Origin: Corallium rubrum | Lineage: Eukaryota > Cnidaria > Anthozoa > Scleralcyonacea > Coralliidae | Assembly (NCBI GenBank): GCA_964035015.1 | Contig: OZ035998.1 | Location: 52,884,647-52,948,646 of the forward strand | Direction of reading: 5' to 3' | DNA length: 64,000 bases | Part shown: one piece after another, positions 1-11,600 of the stretch | How positions within the stretch are numbered: position 1 is the first letter of the stretch | Layout of the letters: the number at the start of each line of letters is the position of its first letter | Program-made: the position numbers and the translations under genes | Notes under the pieces: generated by a model | Databases searched by the model: none | Seen by the model: only the letters and a program-made list of their open reading frames with translations | Told to the model about the DNA's origin: nothing

Positions 1-304
1 GTATTTGTGCAACTAACTTTGCTTGTTTTCGTATGAAACTTTGACTGGTCAGTTAAAGAAATCTTGATTGAAACGTGTATCAACAATAATATAATTAAAC
101 TGACCTTTAAACACGAGGTTCCGCTATAAAAGAAGTAGCTCCCCCCACTTTACATGTGACAAAAATCACAAAATTCAAATTTGCTTAGAAACAAAACACT
201 CTTGGCATCGTATGGCCGCACAATTTGAACTTAAAAGATATTAACATAATTGCGTTTCAGGATGAAATGACATGAAACACAAGTACTTGAAATATCTCTA
301 CTTC

Positions 305-624
305 TTGTTTGTTTGTTTGTTTGTTTGTTTGTTTGTTTGTTTGTTTGTTTGTTTGTTTGTTTGTTTGTTTGTTTGTTTGTTTGTTTGTTTGTTTGTTTGT
401 TTGTTTGTTTGTTTGTTTGTTTGTTTGTTTGTTTGTTTGTTTGTTTGTTTGTTTGTTTGTTTGTTTGTTTGTTTGTTTGTTTGTTTGTTTGTTTGTTTGT
501 TTGTTTGTTTGTTTGTTTGTTTGTTTGTTTGTTTGTTTGTTTGTTTGTTTGTTTGTTTGTTTGTTTGTTTGTTTGTTTGTTTGTTTGTTTGTTTGTTTGT
601 TTGTTTGTTTGTTTGTTTGTTTGT

Positions 625-716
<92 letters not shown>

Positions 717-786
717 TGCTTGGCGGCGCGCGCTGCTTGCGCGCGCTTGCGCGCGCGCGCGCGCGCGCGGCGGCGCGCGCGCGGCT

Positions 787-848
<62 letters not shown>

Positions 849-920
849 TTGTTTGTTTGTTTGTTTGTTTGTTTGTTTGTTTGTTTGTTTGTTTTTTTCT
901 TTCTTTCTTTCTTTCTTTCA
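305..920. repeat. Compound tetranucleotide microsatellite (TTTG)n-(CTTG)n-GC core-(CTTG)n-(TTTG)n-(TTTC)n
   Basis: About 80 TTTG units are followed by about 23 CTTG units (626-717). A GC-only core made largely of alternating CG dinucleotides follows (718-785), then CTTG, TTTG and TTTC runs. The order is roughly mirror-symmetric around the core. Long open frames through it are artefacts of the repeat (LFVC or TNKQ periodicity). Confidence 0.97.
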
Positions 921-1080
921 ATGTTGTACGTGAAATTTCGAGCAGCAGATGAGCCATGTAAAGACGATGTTCGTGTGAATGTGGTTTCATCTCAGGTGTT
1001 TACTGTGCACTCGTAACGGTTTAACGTTCGTTTTTTACCAGAAACTCGTGCTCCATTTAACAAATAGATTCCATTTTGCA

Positions 1081-1226
1081 GTTGTCTGTTCAGTTATAGA
1101 TGCACAGATGACGTCACAACGTGGTAAGAACAAAAAAGTGGCCCATGAGACGCAGTCGAGTCACTGATTGATGTTCTTACCATGTTGTGACGTCTTCTGT
1201 GCATCTATAACTGAACAGACAACAAA
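1081..1226. repeat. Foldback (inverted-repeat) element
   Basis: A left arm of about 50 bp (1081-1131, starting GTTGTCTGTTCAGTTATAGA) reappears inverted at 1172-1226. Both arms contain TGACGTC. The layout is that of a small non-autonomous DNA element (MITE); no coding sequence. Confidence 0.8.
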
Positions 1227-1339
1227 AAAATGGATTTTGCTTTATACAATACAAAAATTTAAGCTCTTGTCGGATTTTGGGACGCGTGTCTGTCCTCTAA
1301 TAGATCATGGGCAACAACCAATATAAACACGCATAGTAA

Positions 1340-1895
1340 CCAGGGTATTGTATAAAACTCGATGGAGCACGGCAATTGACGATACCGAAAAAGATGGCGG
1401 CGGTACATTTAACCACAATGCTTTGCGACCTCAAATCAGCTCAAATAACAACTAAACATTGATTATCATGCTAAGATGAATTAAGTAAGCAAGAATTTCT
1501 TTCTTACCAAAGTTGATCGTTTTAAAACCATATCTACCAATAATTCTGCAAGAAACAATATTTACTGCACGCAAAGGATTGTGGTTAAATGTACAAGTCG
1601 CCATCTTTTTCGGTACGGTCAATTTCAAACGTAATGAGAAAGTCATTTTTAATCAGCGAAATAAATATTGTTTTCCGTCGGTTTGTGTCTGATTCTCTGT
1701 TATAAAAGAAATGGTTCATGGTTTGGCGTGCTCCATTGAGTTATGGATGCACTTGGGAAGTTGAAGAGCACTCGAAAATCTAGAGTTTTTTTTGGCTACG
1801 CCTCCACTAACTCTTACGCTTTTTTCGTGCTCTCCGAACTTCCCGCGTGCATCCATAACTCGATGGAGCACGCCAAACCATGAACCATTTCTTAA
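1340..1895. repeat. Two adjacent or nested foldback repeats
   Basis: The segment at 1358-1430 (AAAAAGATGGCGGCGGTACA) is inverted at about 1560-1630. A second inverted pair with arms at 1709-1783 and 1829-1893 shares the arm sequence GGTTTGGCGTGCTCCAT. Both outer parts contain CTCGATGGAGCACG, so the pair probably represents related MITEs that inserted into each other. Confidence 0.7.
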
Positions 1896-2035
1896 ACTTT
1901 AAATCTTTGAAACTATATTTTAGCATAAAGGTTTCTTTTACAAAGTTAGAGTGTGAAAAACCTCACAAGGTTGAAATCTCAACTGCTCTTGGGACTACAT
2001 GCTAAACATTCTTATCTTTGTGAAATATATTTTAG

Positions 2036-5000
2036 GATCTTGGGAAGTTGCTGAACAAAGAAAAGAAGCCAATTTTTGTTATGTTTTATGCACCTTGTAA
2101 GCATAGTGTTTATTATCAGTTTATCTGTGCTCTGCAGCTATACACGCCATAGACGTGAACTTATCCCCTTCTAAACAATGAAACTTTCATTAATAATTCG
2201 CTTTGCTGAAGCGCCACGCACCAGCTGCGCGTTTAGCTCGCAACTTTCCCTAGCGCGCCTGGGTACGAGGCTGATACCAGAGTCAATCAAAATATGGTCT
2301 GGGAACTTGGTTAACTTCAAAGCGTTTATAATGAGCTGTGATTTTATGTTGAGACGGTCCTCGCATGCACAAATCTTTTGTTTTTTCGCTTAGTAATATT
2401 TAAATAACATGGTTCTGTGACTAAACCTAAACGCTGCTATTGGATAATTGCTTTATAATACCAAAAATACAATGTACTCATCGTGCAAAAGTTTGCATGA
2501 ATGTGAACAAAAAGATAGAACAAACTTAAGACTTTTGCTGAGTTTCTAGACTGTATGTGGATTGACTATGGCTGCATACTCACAGTTTATAAGATGACGG
2601 AAATCTGATCAGGAATGTTAAGACACAGCGGCTACAATTGTACTTGATTCAAATTTAAAAAAAGTTACTCTCTTATTTTTTAGGGTGCGGATTTTGTAAA
2701 AGACTCAAGCCTGTGTATCAGGAAATTGCTGCAGAAGTGAAACAGTCTGTGGTAAGTTATATTGTTATATAGCTAGAGTTTCATTGGATACAACGATGAC
2801 TGTCATTGGTTGGTTTGTGGTCACATGACCTTAGCTAAATTTCAATGTCTACTGAGCGGGCAATAATTGAGAACTTATTGCCTGCTCGGTCAATAAGTTT
2901 TCAATTGTTGCCCACTTGCCCGCTAGAACTTTGAACTCTTCACGGCATACTATAAACAAAAGCTTGTTTGGTACGAAAAAAAGAATATTTATAGGTCTTC
3001 AAAGCATGTGTGAAGATTAACTGGAGAAATGTATTGCTGTTCTTTTGTTCTGAGACTCATATTTGTTTGGTTGAAGTGAAATTACGGAGCCAGGTGAAAT
3101 GTTTTGGTAAGTCTTTCAGTTTGTCTTTTGTGTACTTTCCCTTGATAAACGTCGAAATTATTCAGTGAAACTCTAGCTGTATAACAAAACACTTAATGTC
3201 TGATCCCTCGGGAAACAGTTAGTTTTGTTTTCCCTCGAGTCTCGATGTTTCCCTCCGGCGACTTCGTCTCGGGAAATATCAAGACTCTCGGGAAAACAAA
3301 ACTAACTGTTTCCCTCGGGAGCAGACATTAAGTGTATATTATTATATGACTATTTTCGTGAGCGGTCTGGAACGTGAATTCCAGCAATTTGATTGGTTCA
3401 TGAGCGGTCTGGAATCTGCCGTTCCAGACCGCGGAGAGAATTTTATAAACAAAATCAAAGTCGGTCAGTATATGGTAATTGCAACAAGATGGATAATAAT
3501 TTCAGAACTACTCATTGTTGAAATACATTGTGCAAGTATGTTCTTAGAAATTTTGTTAAGCTTTCATTTGATGTATAGTTCAAGTTTCCATGTTATGTGA
3601 AACTTTTTAAAATGTCCAAAATGTTCGTTACATTGTTCGTAATAATATAACATTTACTTCTCACAAGTATTACAGAATTTCAGATAGGTTTTTATTCAAC
3701 TACTATACGCACAACCTTGAGCGATATATCAGACAAAAGCAATTGAAAGATGCTATTTAAGGTAGAAAGTTCAGGATTCTAGCTAAACGGAAAGCACTTT
3801 AAAAATGGGAAAACATCTGCCATTTTAGTTTAGTTCGCAAGAAAGATGGTGGCAAAGACGAGCCTAACACTTTGCCGAGTTTCACAAAACGTTCACAACA
3901 TTTGTAGTCATATAATAAACTACTTATTGACCTGATAACTAATGATTATTTAATCTTATGTTTATGCTCAATATATTGTGTAAAAATTGACAAACTTGTT
4001 CTTTTTGAAATAAGTTTATTTTTTATTACAGCTTCTTGCTGGTATGAATGTGGACAAACAAGAAAGTATGAATACAAGAATGCAGTTCAACATCACTGGA
4101 TTTCCAACTTTGATTTATTTTCAGTACGTTGTTTATCGTACATCATTCAGTTTCAGTTATCCTAAAAAAGCACGATTTCGTAACTAGTGTACTTCATGTA
4201 AGGCCTACATAGTAGTTTGGGTCACGTTTGGGGTTAGTGTTAGAGATAGTGCTAGCACTACCAGAAACAACCACGAACCACCATTCATATCTTATAATCA
4301 CTGGTATATATGTATACAAACTATTATTTTGACCTAACATGAAGCATTTAGCCACGATTGGATTGGTACCGCTGACAAGCGTTGCACGCACGCGCGGACT
4401 CGTAGATAAAAAAGAGCGGGAAAGTTTACTGTTGGTTGCAGGTGACCGCGCCGCGCGCCGTATTTTGAAAGTTGTTTGCATTGTCTCAACTGCTACTTGA
4501 CACGACCAAGTATGAGTTCAGACTGTTCAGTCAAGTCAAGTCAAGTCAAGGTTATTTTTAATGTTTGTCGACAATAACTCTTCTAAAATCAACGGACAAA
4601 GCTTTTCCTAAAGTCTCATAAATATTATCCCACAACTTGCTCTCTGGGATCCCGTGTTAAATGTTATTGGTGTTGAATTTTAGTACGGTGGAATAAGTGA
4701 AATGTGATTGGTTAATACAAAAATAAACATTAACTTACAACGGACAAAAACTTGATTCGAGCATTAAAAATAACCTTGACTTGAACTCATACCTGACCCC
4801 GTGTGAACTCATACCTGACCTGATGTGAACTCATACCTGACCCCGTGTGAACTCATACCTGACCCCGTGTGAACTCATACTTGACCTGATGTGAACTCAT
4901 ACCTGACCCCGTGTGAACTCATACCTGACCTGATGTGAACTCATACCTGACCTGATGTGAACTCATACCTGACCCCGTGTGAACTCATACCTGACCTGAT

Positions 5001-5605
5001 GTGAACTCATACCTGACCTGATGTGAACTCATACCTGACCCCGTGTGAACTCATACCTGACCTGATGTGAACTCATACATGACCCCGTGTGAACTCATAC
5101 CTGACCTGATGTGAACTCATACCTGACCCCGTGTGAACTCATACTTGGCCCAGTGTCAAGTAGGAGTTGACACAATGCAAACAACGATCAAAATTCGGCG
5201 CGCGGCGCGGTCATCTGCAACCAGCAGTATCACGTTTTGTAAAGTCTGACGTTTCTTAAAATATACATGCAGTAAGTGTTTTGGAAAACACTTCTCGGTG
5301 TTTGATATATTTTACATTAAAGTTGATGAATATTTCGGGTGATCTTGATTGCGATTTACAATGCTATCCAAATGATCTGAACACTGTACTCTGATTGGCT
5401 TATGCGGTGATGAATAATTAATGATTTTACAAGTAGTGAATAGTACATGGCATTGTGTATAATATTAATGCATGCCTACAGTATCATTACAGTACATGTA
5501 CACATAACTTTATTTTCTTTTATTTTATATATTTAGTGGTGGGAAAGAACTCTACAGATATAAAGGAAAGCATGAGAAAGATATTTTAGTCGAGTGGCTT
5601 CAAAA
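2036..5605 (+). CDS. PDIA5: PDIA5-like gene, thioredoxin domain 1 (WCGFC)
   Basis: Exons 2036-2096, 2684-2751, 4032-4123 and 5537-5605. The first exon reads [20 protein letters not shown] and ends in phase 1. The split codon makes the Trp of WCGFC, and [10 protein letters not shown] follows. The third exon carries LLAGMN and the cis-proline segment GFPTLIYF. Unlike the middle domains it has no intron after the Pro-Thr, so there is no microexon here. The fourth exon ends EWLQ and closes the domain in phase 2. The LAGMN segment and the EDIVEW-like end resemble the first thioredoxin domain of vertebrate PDIA5, which supports this as the ancestral first domain. A histidine is formed across the third splice junction. 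Confidence 0.9.
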
Positions 5606-8600
5606 GTAAGTCACTGGCATGGAGCTTGACAAATTATATGTAAATTTTTGACATATGCCAACAACTAATTGTTTTAAATGATTTGAAACTGTAAATGGCG
5701 ATGTTTAGTTATTAAAACCAGAAGTTACTACCGCAAGTGAAGTGCTGCCTCAAATGGGACAAAAACCTTTAGCCTACTCCACAAGCAACTCTATGCAGTC
5801 TGTGGCCAATGTGACACCCTCCTTGCCCACTCCACCCGAGATTGCCCACTCCACCCTCAAGATTGCCTAACTACACCCGAGATTGCCCACTCCACCCTCA
5901 AGATTGCCTAACTACACCCGAGATTGCCAACTCCACCTTAAGCCCATCAGATTATTTTGCAGAATTTGTATAAGTCAAACTACACACACATAAATAGTAG
6001 CGTCTGATCAGAATCCTGAAGCAGTGCAAACGCAATATACACCTAAAAATAGAAGAAAACAACCGTGAAATCTCATGTCAAGAAACACAGTTCTCAGTTG
6101 TAGAAACTGATATCTTACCTCGACAAGATAAACTCTCCTCACCGAAATTGTATCGTAGCGTTGCCAATTTAGAAAATCCATCGCCGTCGTGGTGTTGACC
6201 AACTTCAAACGTACAAGCAATGTATTAGAGCAAATCCTTCTGGCGTATGTGATGTAAGTTGTAGGAAGAAACTTCCTACATCACAGAACGTCATAAAATG
6301 GTCAACAATTAAATATCCCCGATCTCGATTTCGTTGACTTTACATAGCTCGGCAGAGGTCTGGACACGAGACACAGGAACCCATGTCAAGATTAGTGAGC
6401 TGCCTCGCTGAGGCTCGGCAGCAATAAATTTGCGGTACAACCATGTGAAAATAGGCTTTATTTATAGGACGAAAGCTCAGTCGTATTTTACCGCTCTACC
6501 GTAAATTTAGTTTAATAACTAATTGTTTGTTTGACTGACCACTTTCAGTCACATTCCGAGTAGGGGACAAAAGCTCAGCGAATTTTTTTTTATCGTTAAT
6601 TAAACATCACAAACATTTTGTTTTGCCATATAAAATACATTGCCGTGCCAAGCTTCAAAAAATTTGTTTTCGTATATCTTGCCTGTATGGCAATAATAGT
6701 GTACAATAGAGACTTTTGAACACTGATCTCTATACAACTGAATTGCTCATCCTTTATGGTCAGCATTAAACATTTTGAAGCCACTGGCGCCATATTGGTA
6801 CTCCAGGTCCAGTGTGCCTTGCGGTTGGAAAAGCCGGAAAACAATTGTCAGATGCTGATTTACTGTTTACCACTGGAAAACAGAAGGGAAATACAAGCAA
6901 ATACAGTGCGAAATTGTCAACTACATACGTCAAGGCTTTTTAAAGACTTATGTTTTGATATCAAAGGTATATAAATAGTTATATAATGAAGTTAATGACT
7001 GATTTCGTTGAGTTTTTACGAGTTTTGTGACTAGGCAAGTTTATCGATTAATGTGCAGGGTAAAAAACTACGAAATAACACGTTTTACTGCTAAATAATA
7101 CCAACAAATGCAAAAACTAAGCTTCTAAACCTTTAACAGTGTTCTTTGTTTGATACCAATGGCAGAAATATTTTAATGCGGTTTTTTTGTTTCTTTTCGT
7201 GCAACGAAAACATACAATTCTCCGCGGCGGCCATCTTGGTACTCCAAATTCGTCATCTCCGCTGGCTTCATTTTTGGAGCCGGATGAGCAATCCAGTTAC
7301 ATAGAGATCGTAAAAGTAGAGTGCTGCGTAGGCAGTATAGAAACAACAATCGAAATATAGTAAGGTTAGATATACTGCCGAAACAGAGAACGTAGGAGTC
7401 TAACGTTTCGAGCGAGGCCCTTCGTCAGAGAAGGGTCCTACGTTCTCTGTTTCGGCAGTATGTCTAACCTTACTATATTTAGATTGTTTTTACGTAGAGA
7501 TCAGTTCTTTTGAACCTTTGGTGATATAAATAAACACAATTATATATGTATGATAATTATGTTTAATATTTGTGTTTTACAGTCCTACAGAGGAAAGTCC
7601 AAAATCTGAAGATGAAGAAGAACAATGGAAAGACACGCCAAGTGATGTTGTTCATTTGAGAGATGATTCATTTGATGAATATCTTGCTGCTAATCCTTCC
7701 GTTCTTGTTATGTTTTATGCACCTTGTAAGGAAATAACAATCATTAATCTGTTGAGATTAATGTGAATAAGGCGGCGTTCAGACTGAGTGTCTCAGTGCC
7801 CGTGCCCAGTGCTCGGGAACGGATACTAAATGCACTGGTGTTCAGACACGTTCCCAAACCCTGGATGTTTTTGGTGCTTCTTGGCGCCAAAATATATTTT
7901 GTCGATGTGTTTCCACTGTTTGTTCCTATTAAGAATGTATGTTGGCTCAGTTTATGTACGTTGTTTTGGTTAAAAGTGCTTGGGCACCGTGAAATCCTGT
8001 TCAGGTTGGTGCTCGTGCCCAGTTTTTCGCCCGGGAACGATATTCAGACTCGTGCCCGGGCACTGGGCATGGGCACTCAGTCTGAACGCCACCTAAGAAA
8101 ATTAATGTGAAATTCGGTCATAATTTACGAGCTTAGTGTTAATTTTACCTTGCCCGTTGTGGCGGTAACATGGTGACCAACACTAGGGTATGTTGTGGAT
8201 GACGATCGGTGTGGTTCTAAAAAGGCTGTTGGCGCTTGTGCTGGTGCCTGTGCTGCTTTTAATGTTGCTGCTGGTCCTGGTGCTCTTGCTGGTGCTCATG
8301 CTGCCGTTTGTGCTGATGTTAGTGCAGCTGGTGGTTTTTCTGGTGCTTGTGCTTATGCTGGCGCTTCTGTTCGTATTGGTCGTAATGTCGGACGTTTCGA
8401 CGGTCTCGGAGTAGTTGAGTAGTTCGCCTTTTATTTGGTTGGTTACCGCATCTATTTCTCCCCACGAACCCCTAAGGGCTTCCTGTACCCCAGGTTGGGA
8501 AACTCTGCCCTAACCAAGTCATGTTTCATACTATATCTATGTTCGTTTCAAGTTGGAAGTAATTACTTACAGTTTTTTCTTGCAGGGTGTGGTCATTGCA

Positions 8601-11600
8601 AAGCGATGAAACCTGAGTATGTTGATGCTGCTAAAACAATGCAAGATGAAAATGTAATTGAAGTAAATTTTATAGCTAGAAAACGCAACTTTGCTAGTTT
8701 GTTGAGTTTATAAAACGGAGTTTTACAAGAAATTGTTTACTGCCGAAGCAATAAAAGAAGTATAAAAAGAAACCGAAATTCAGTTCTTGTTTTATCTGTT
8801 TTGATGAAGTTTTTTGGACAATATAATTGTTTTGTCTTCTTGATCACCAATTCTTGCTCTTTATCAAACAGTACGTAAATTTTGACATCTCCCCCCCCCC
8901 CCCAATTTCTCTTAAAAGATATATCTGTTTGAGAAGATATATATTATACATTTGAAAGTCGTGTTTGATCTGATATCAGAACAACTTGTTAAAAGTTATT
9001 AATTGTAGCAAACTGTAACAAGTTTTCGGAGATACAATCACGCATGTAAAATTTTCTTAATATTACTTGGTGTATGTTTCCGAAAGCTTGTTACAGTATG
9101 TAAATGCATTCATTTCCAAGCGATAAGCTACACAAATATGTTATATTTATATTTTTTTTACATGTACTTCTAATCATTGCCTCTATATATTTTGAAAGTG
9201 TTTTTTTTGTACGAGAGCCCCCTAGATGAGCTTATGCTCTTGGGGCTATTGTTTTGAATAAATATGTTTAAACAAAAAAACCCAACATGAAGTCGCTTGG
9301 CTTTCGCCTTCCCGGTGTTTTGATATGAGAAACAACAAACAAACAAATAAACACGAATTCCGAGCCTAAATCCAAACAGCAAGGAGTTTGCTATTTAAGA
9401 TGACATAATTTTGCGTTAATTTGGTTGACCACGCATTGTTTTTTTTCCTAGATTGTGGGTACATTGGCTGCTGTTGATGCGACGAAAGAAACGGCTCTTG
9501 GCAAGAAGTTTGAAGTACAAGGTTATCCTACTGGTAAGAACTTGCTCTTGAGAAAAACGTTGTAGTTTTGGTGTCAGAGAACTACTGTAAGTCGTAAAAG
9601 TGATAATTACGACTTTAGCGTGTTGTTTGCCATAAATGTTGTAATTGATATGACATGGTGTGGTGCGTGGCCTGGTGTGATGTGACTTGTTTGACGTGAC
9701 ATGTGTGAGGTGACATGTGTGATGTGTTTGACGTGAGTAATGAGTAATGAGTAATGATTTGTTTAACGGCGTAAGCACAGGATGTGGTCGCCCAATCATC
9801 CGAGCTAGAGGCTCATGTTAAAAGTGCACGACATAAGCTAAGACCTAAGTGTTGATTTTACGGAGGGAGGAAAACCGCAGAACCCTGCGAAAAACCCTCG
9901 AAGCACAGGAGAGACCAACTAAACTCTACTCACATGAAATTCAAGTTCGAGAACGGGGCTATTCCCAGACGGTCACCCATCCAAGTACTAATCCCGTCCA
10001 ACTGGGTGAGAGGCAGCGCCCTAAAAGCACACGCCACCCGTGCATGTGTGACGTGACATGTGTGACGTGCTTGACGTGACATGTGTGGCGTGACGTGACG
10101 TGTTTGACGTGATATGTGTGACGTGTTTGACGTGACATGTGTGGCGTGGCGTGACGTGACATGTGTGGCGTGACGTGTTTGACGTGATATCTGTGACGTG
10201 TTTGACGTGATATCTGTGACGTGTTTGACGTGATATGTGTGACGTGCTTGACGTGACATGTGTGGCGTGACGTGTTTGACGTGACATGTGTGACGTGTTT
10301 GACGTGGTACGTGTGACGTGTTTGACGTGGTATGTGTGACGTGTTTGACGTGGTATGTGTGACGTGTTTGACGTGGTATGTGTGATGTGATGTAACGTGA
10401 GGTGATTAGTTTTTGGAATCTCCGCCCCCTTTCTCTTTTTATGCACAAGTAACTTAACTCAGCTTTATTAATTTATTGCGTGTTTAATTGTGTTAAACAA
10501 CAGACGTTAGAAGTATTTACGTCACGCAATGTTGTTTTTACTGAATACTCACCTGGTAATAACTTCAATAAATGTATTCTACATTACATTACTCCCCTTA
10601 CAAGTCACGTGAACGTGTCACCAAATTATTACATACTCAAAATGACTAAGGTCTTTTCCATAGAACCTGACCGCGCTTTATTTGACCACTCACGGGGCTT
10701 GGTAAGGGGCTTCTGAAAAGTACACAAGATTATTGTAGTACTGCGCAATAATTTAAAAAAATAACCAATTAGTTTTTGCTGTGCTACTTTACTGATCTTT
10801 TCATCTTGTGTTTCTTTTATTTTATGTTTTGGTGTCTTTTGTCAACTTTCAACTGGAAACAGTAAAGTACTTCAAGTAAGTCTAACATTTTGGTTTCCTT
10901 GTTCGCTTCTGCTTTTTATTTGTCGTTATTTATAATAATTTTTGTATTTTTTTTAGAGATGGAGAATTTGTTTTTGATGTGAATGTACGGAAAGCTGATC
11001 AAATCCTGGAATTTATGAAAGAGTAAGGTTGTTGTTATATAAAGTGTTCATCTCACTAGTGAGCGCTTTACATATTCGTAATCTTGAGGTTCCCTTACAA
11101 TACATCTTGACGCTCCAAAATTTCATCTTTACGGACCTGACGTCGAACGGGAATACAGTTTTGGAAAGAAACAGTGTTTACAACACTACACATCTATTTC
11201 ACACTTAATTTTCTTCGTTATCGCGTAAATACGTAATTCTATTGTAAAACATCTTTCTTTCTAAAGGCTTATTCCTTTTTCGACGTCACTTTCGGTAAGT
11301 AGTTAGCAACTTTGACAGCGAAAAAGTACGCGAAGATGAAATTTTTGAAAGACAAGATATATTGCGATTTTGCTCAGGAGAACCTGAAGATTACGAATAT
11401 GTAAAATACCCAAAGGTGAGATGTAATGTCGTACTTTTAATCTTTGTTTTAATCTTATTGGCTATGTCGCTTTTGTGACAAACCATAGTCCCTAGAATTA
11501 AATTGTCTGGAAACGCGGTGAACATCAAAGTGGCTAACAATGAGCTGCAATTTAAGTTGAGGGTGGCCTGAAAGTGCACAAATCTTTTGTTTTACGTTCA

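Larger units (their letters stand above)
1..2035. other. Intronic or upstream DNA left of the first recognised exon
   Basis: No coding exon could be recognised here. The first exon of the PDIA5-like gene that I can see starts at 2036, in the middle of the protein, so this stretch is most likely intron. It holds a large compound TTTG/CTTG microsatellite (305-920) and several foldback repeats (1081-1895), listed separately. A possible acceptor near 260 is followed at once by in-frame stops and was not accepted. Confidence 0.6.

Noticed and set aside
272..1016. Several open frames of 200-235 codons on both strands
   Set aside because: They read straight through the TTTG/CTTG microsatellite (LFVC or TNKQ repeats) in all frames and have no gene-like ends.
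4786..5150. Possible CRISPR-like array
   Set aside because: Units are directly tandem with no spacers and the DNA is eukaryotic; it is a minisatellite.
6596..6974. Overlapping 70-80 codon frames that might encode a THAP-like or host exon
   Set aside because: No zinc-binding pattern could be established, and the segment lies within an inverted repeat.
9940..10005. A functional 5S rRNA gene
   Set aside because: Only the 3' half resembles 5S; the 5' half and flanks match the other SINE copies.
9930..10448. Thr-Ser-His-rich minus-strand frames
   Set aside because: Artefacts of the TGACGTG minisatellite; no start or splice context.
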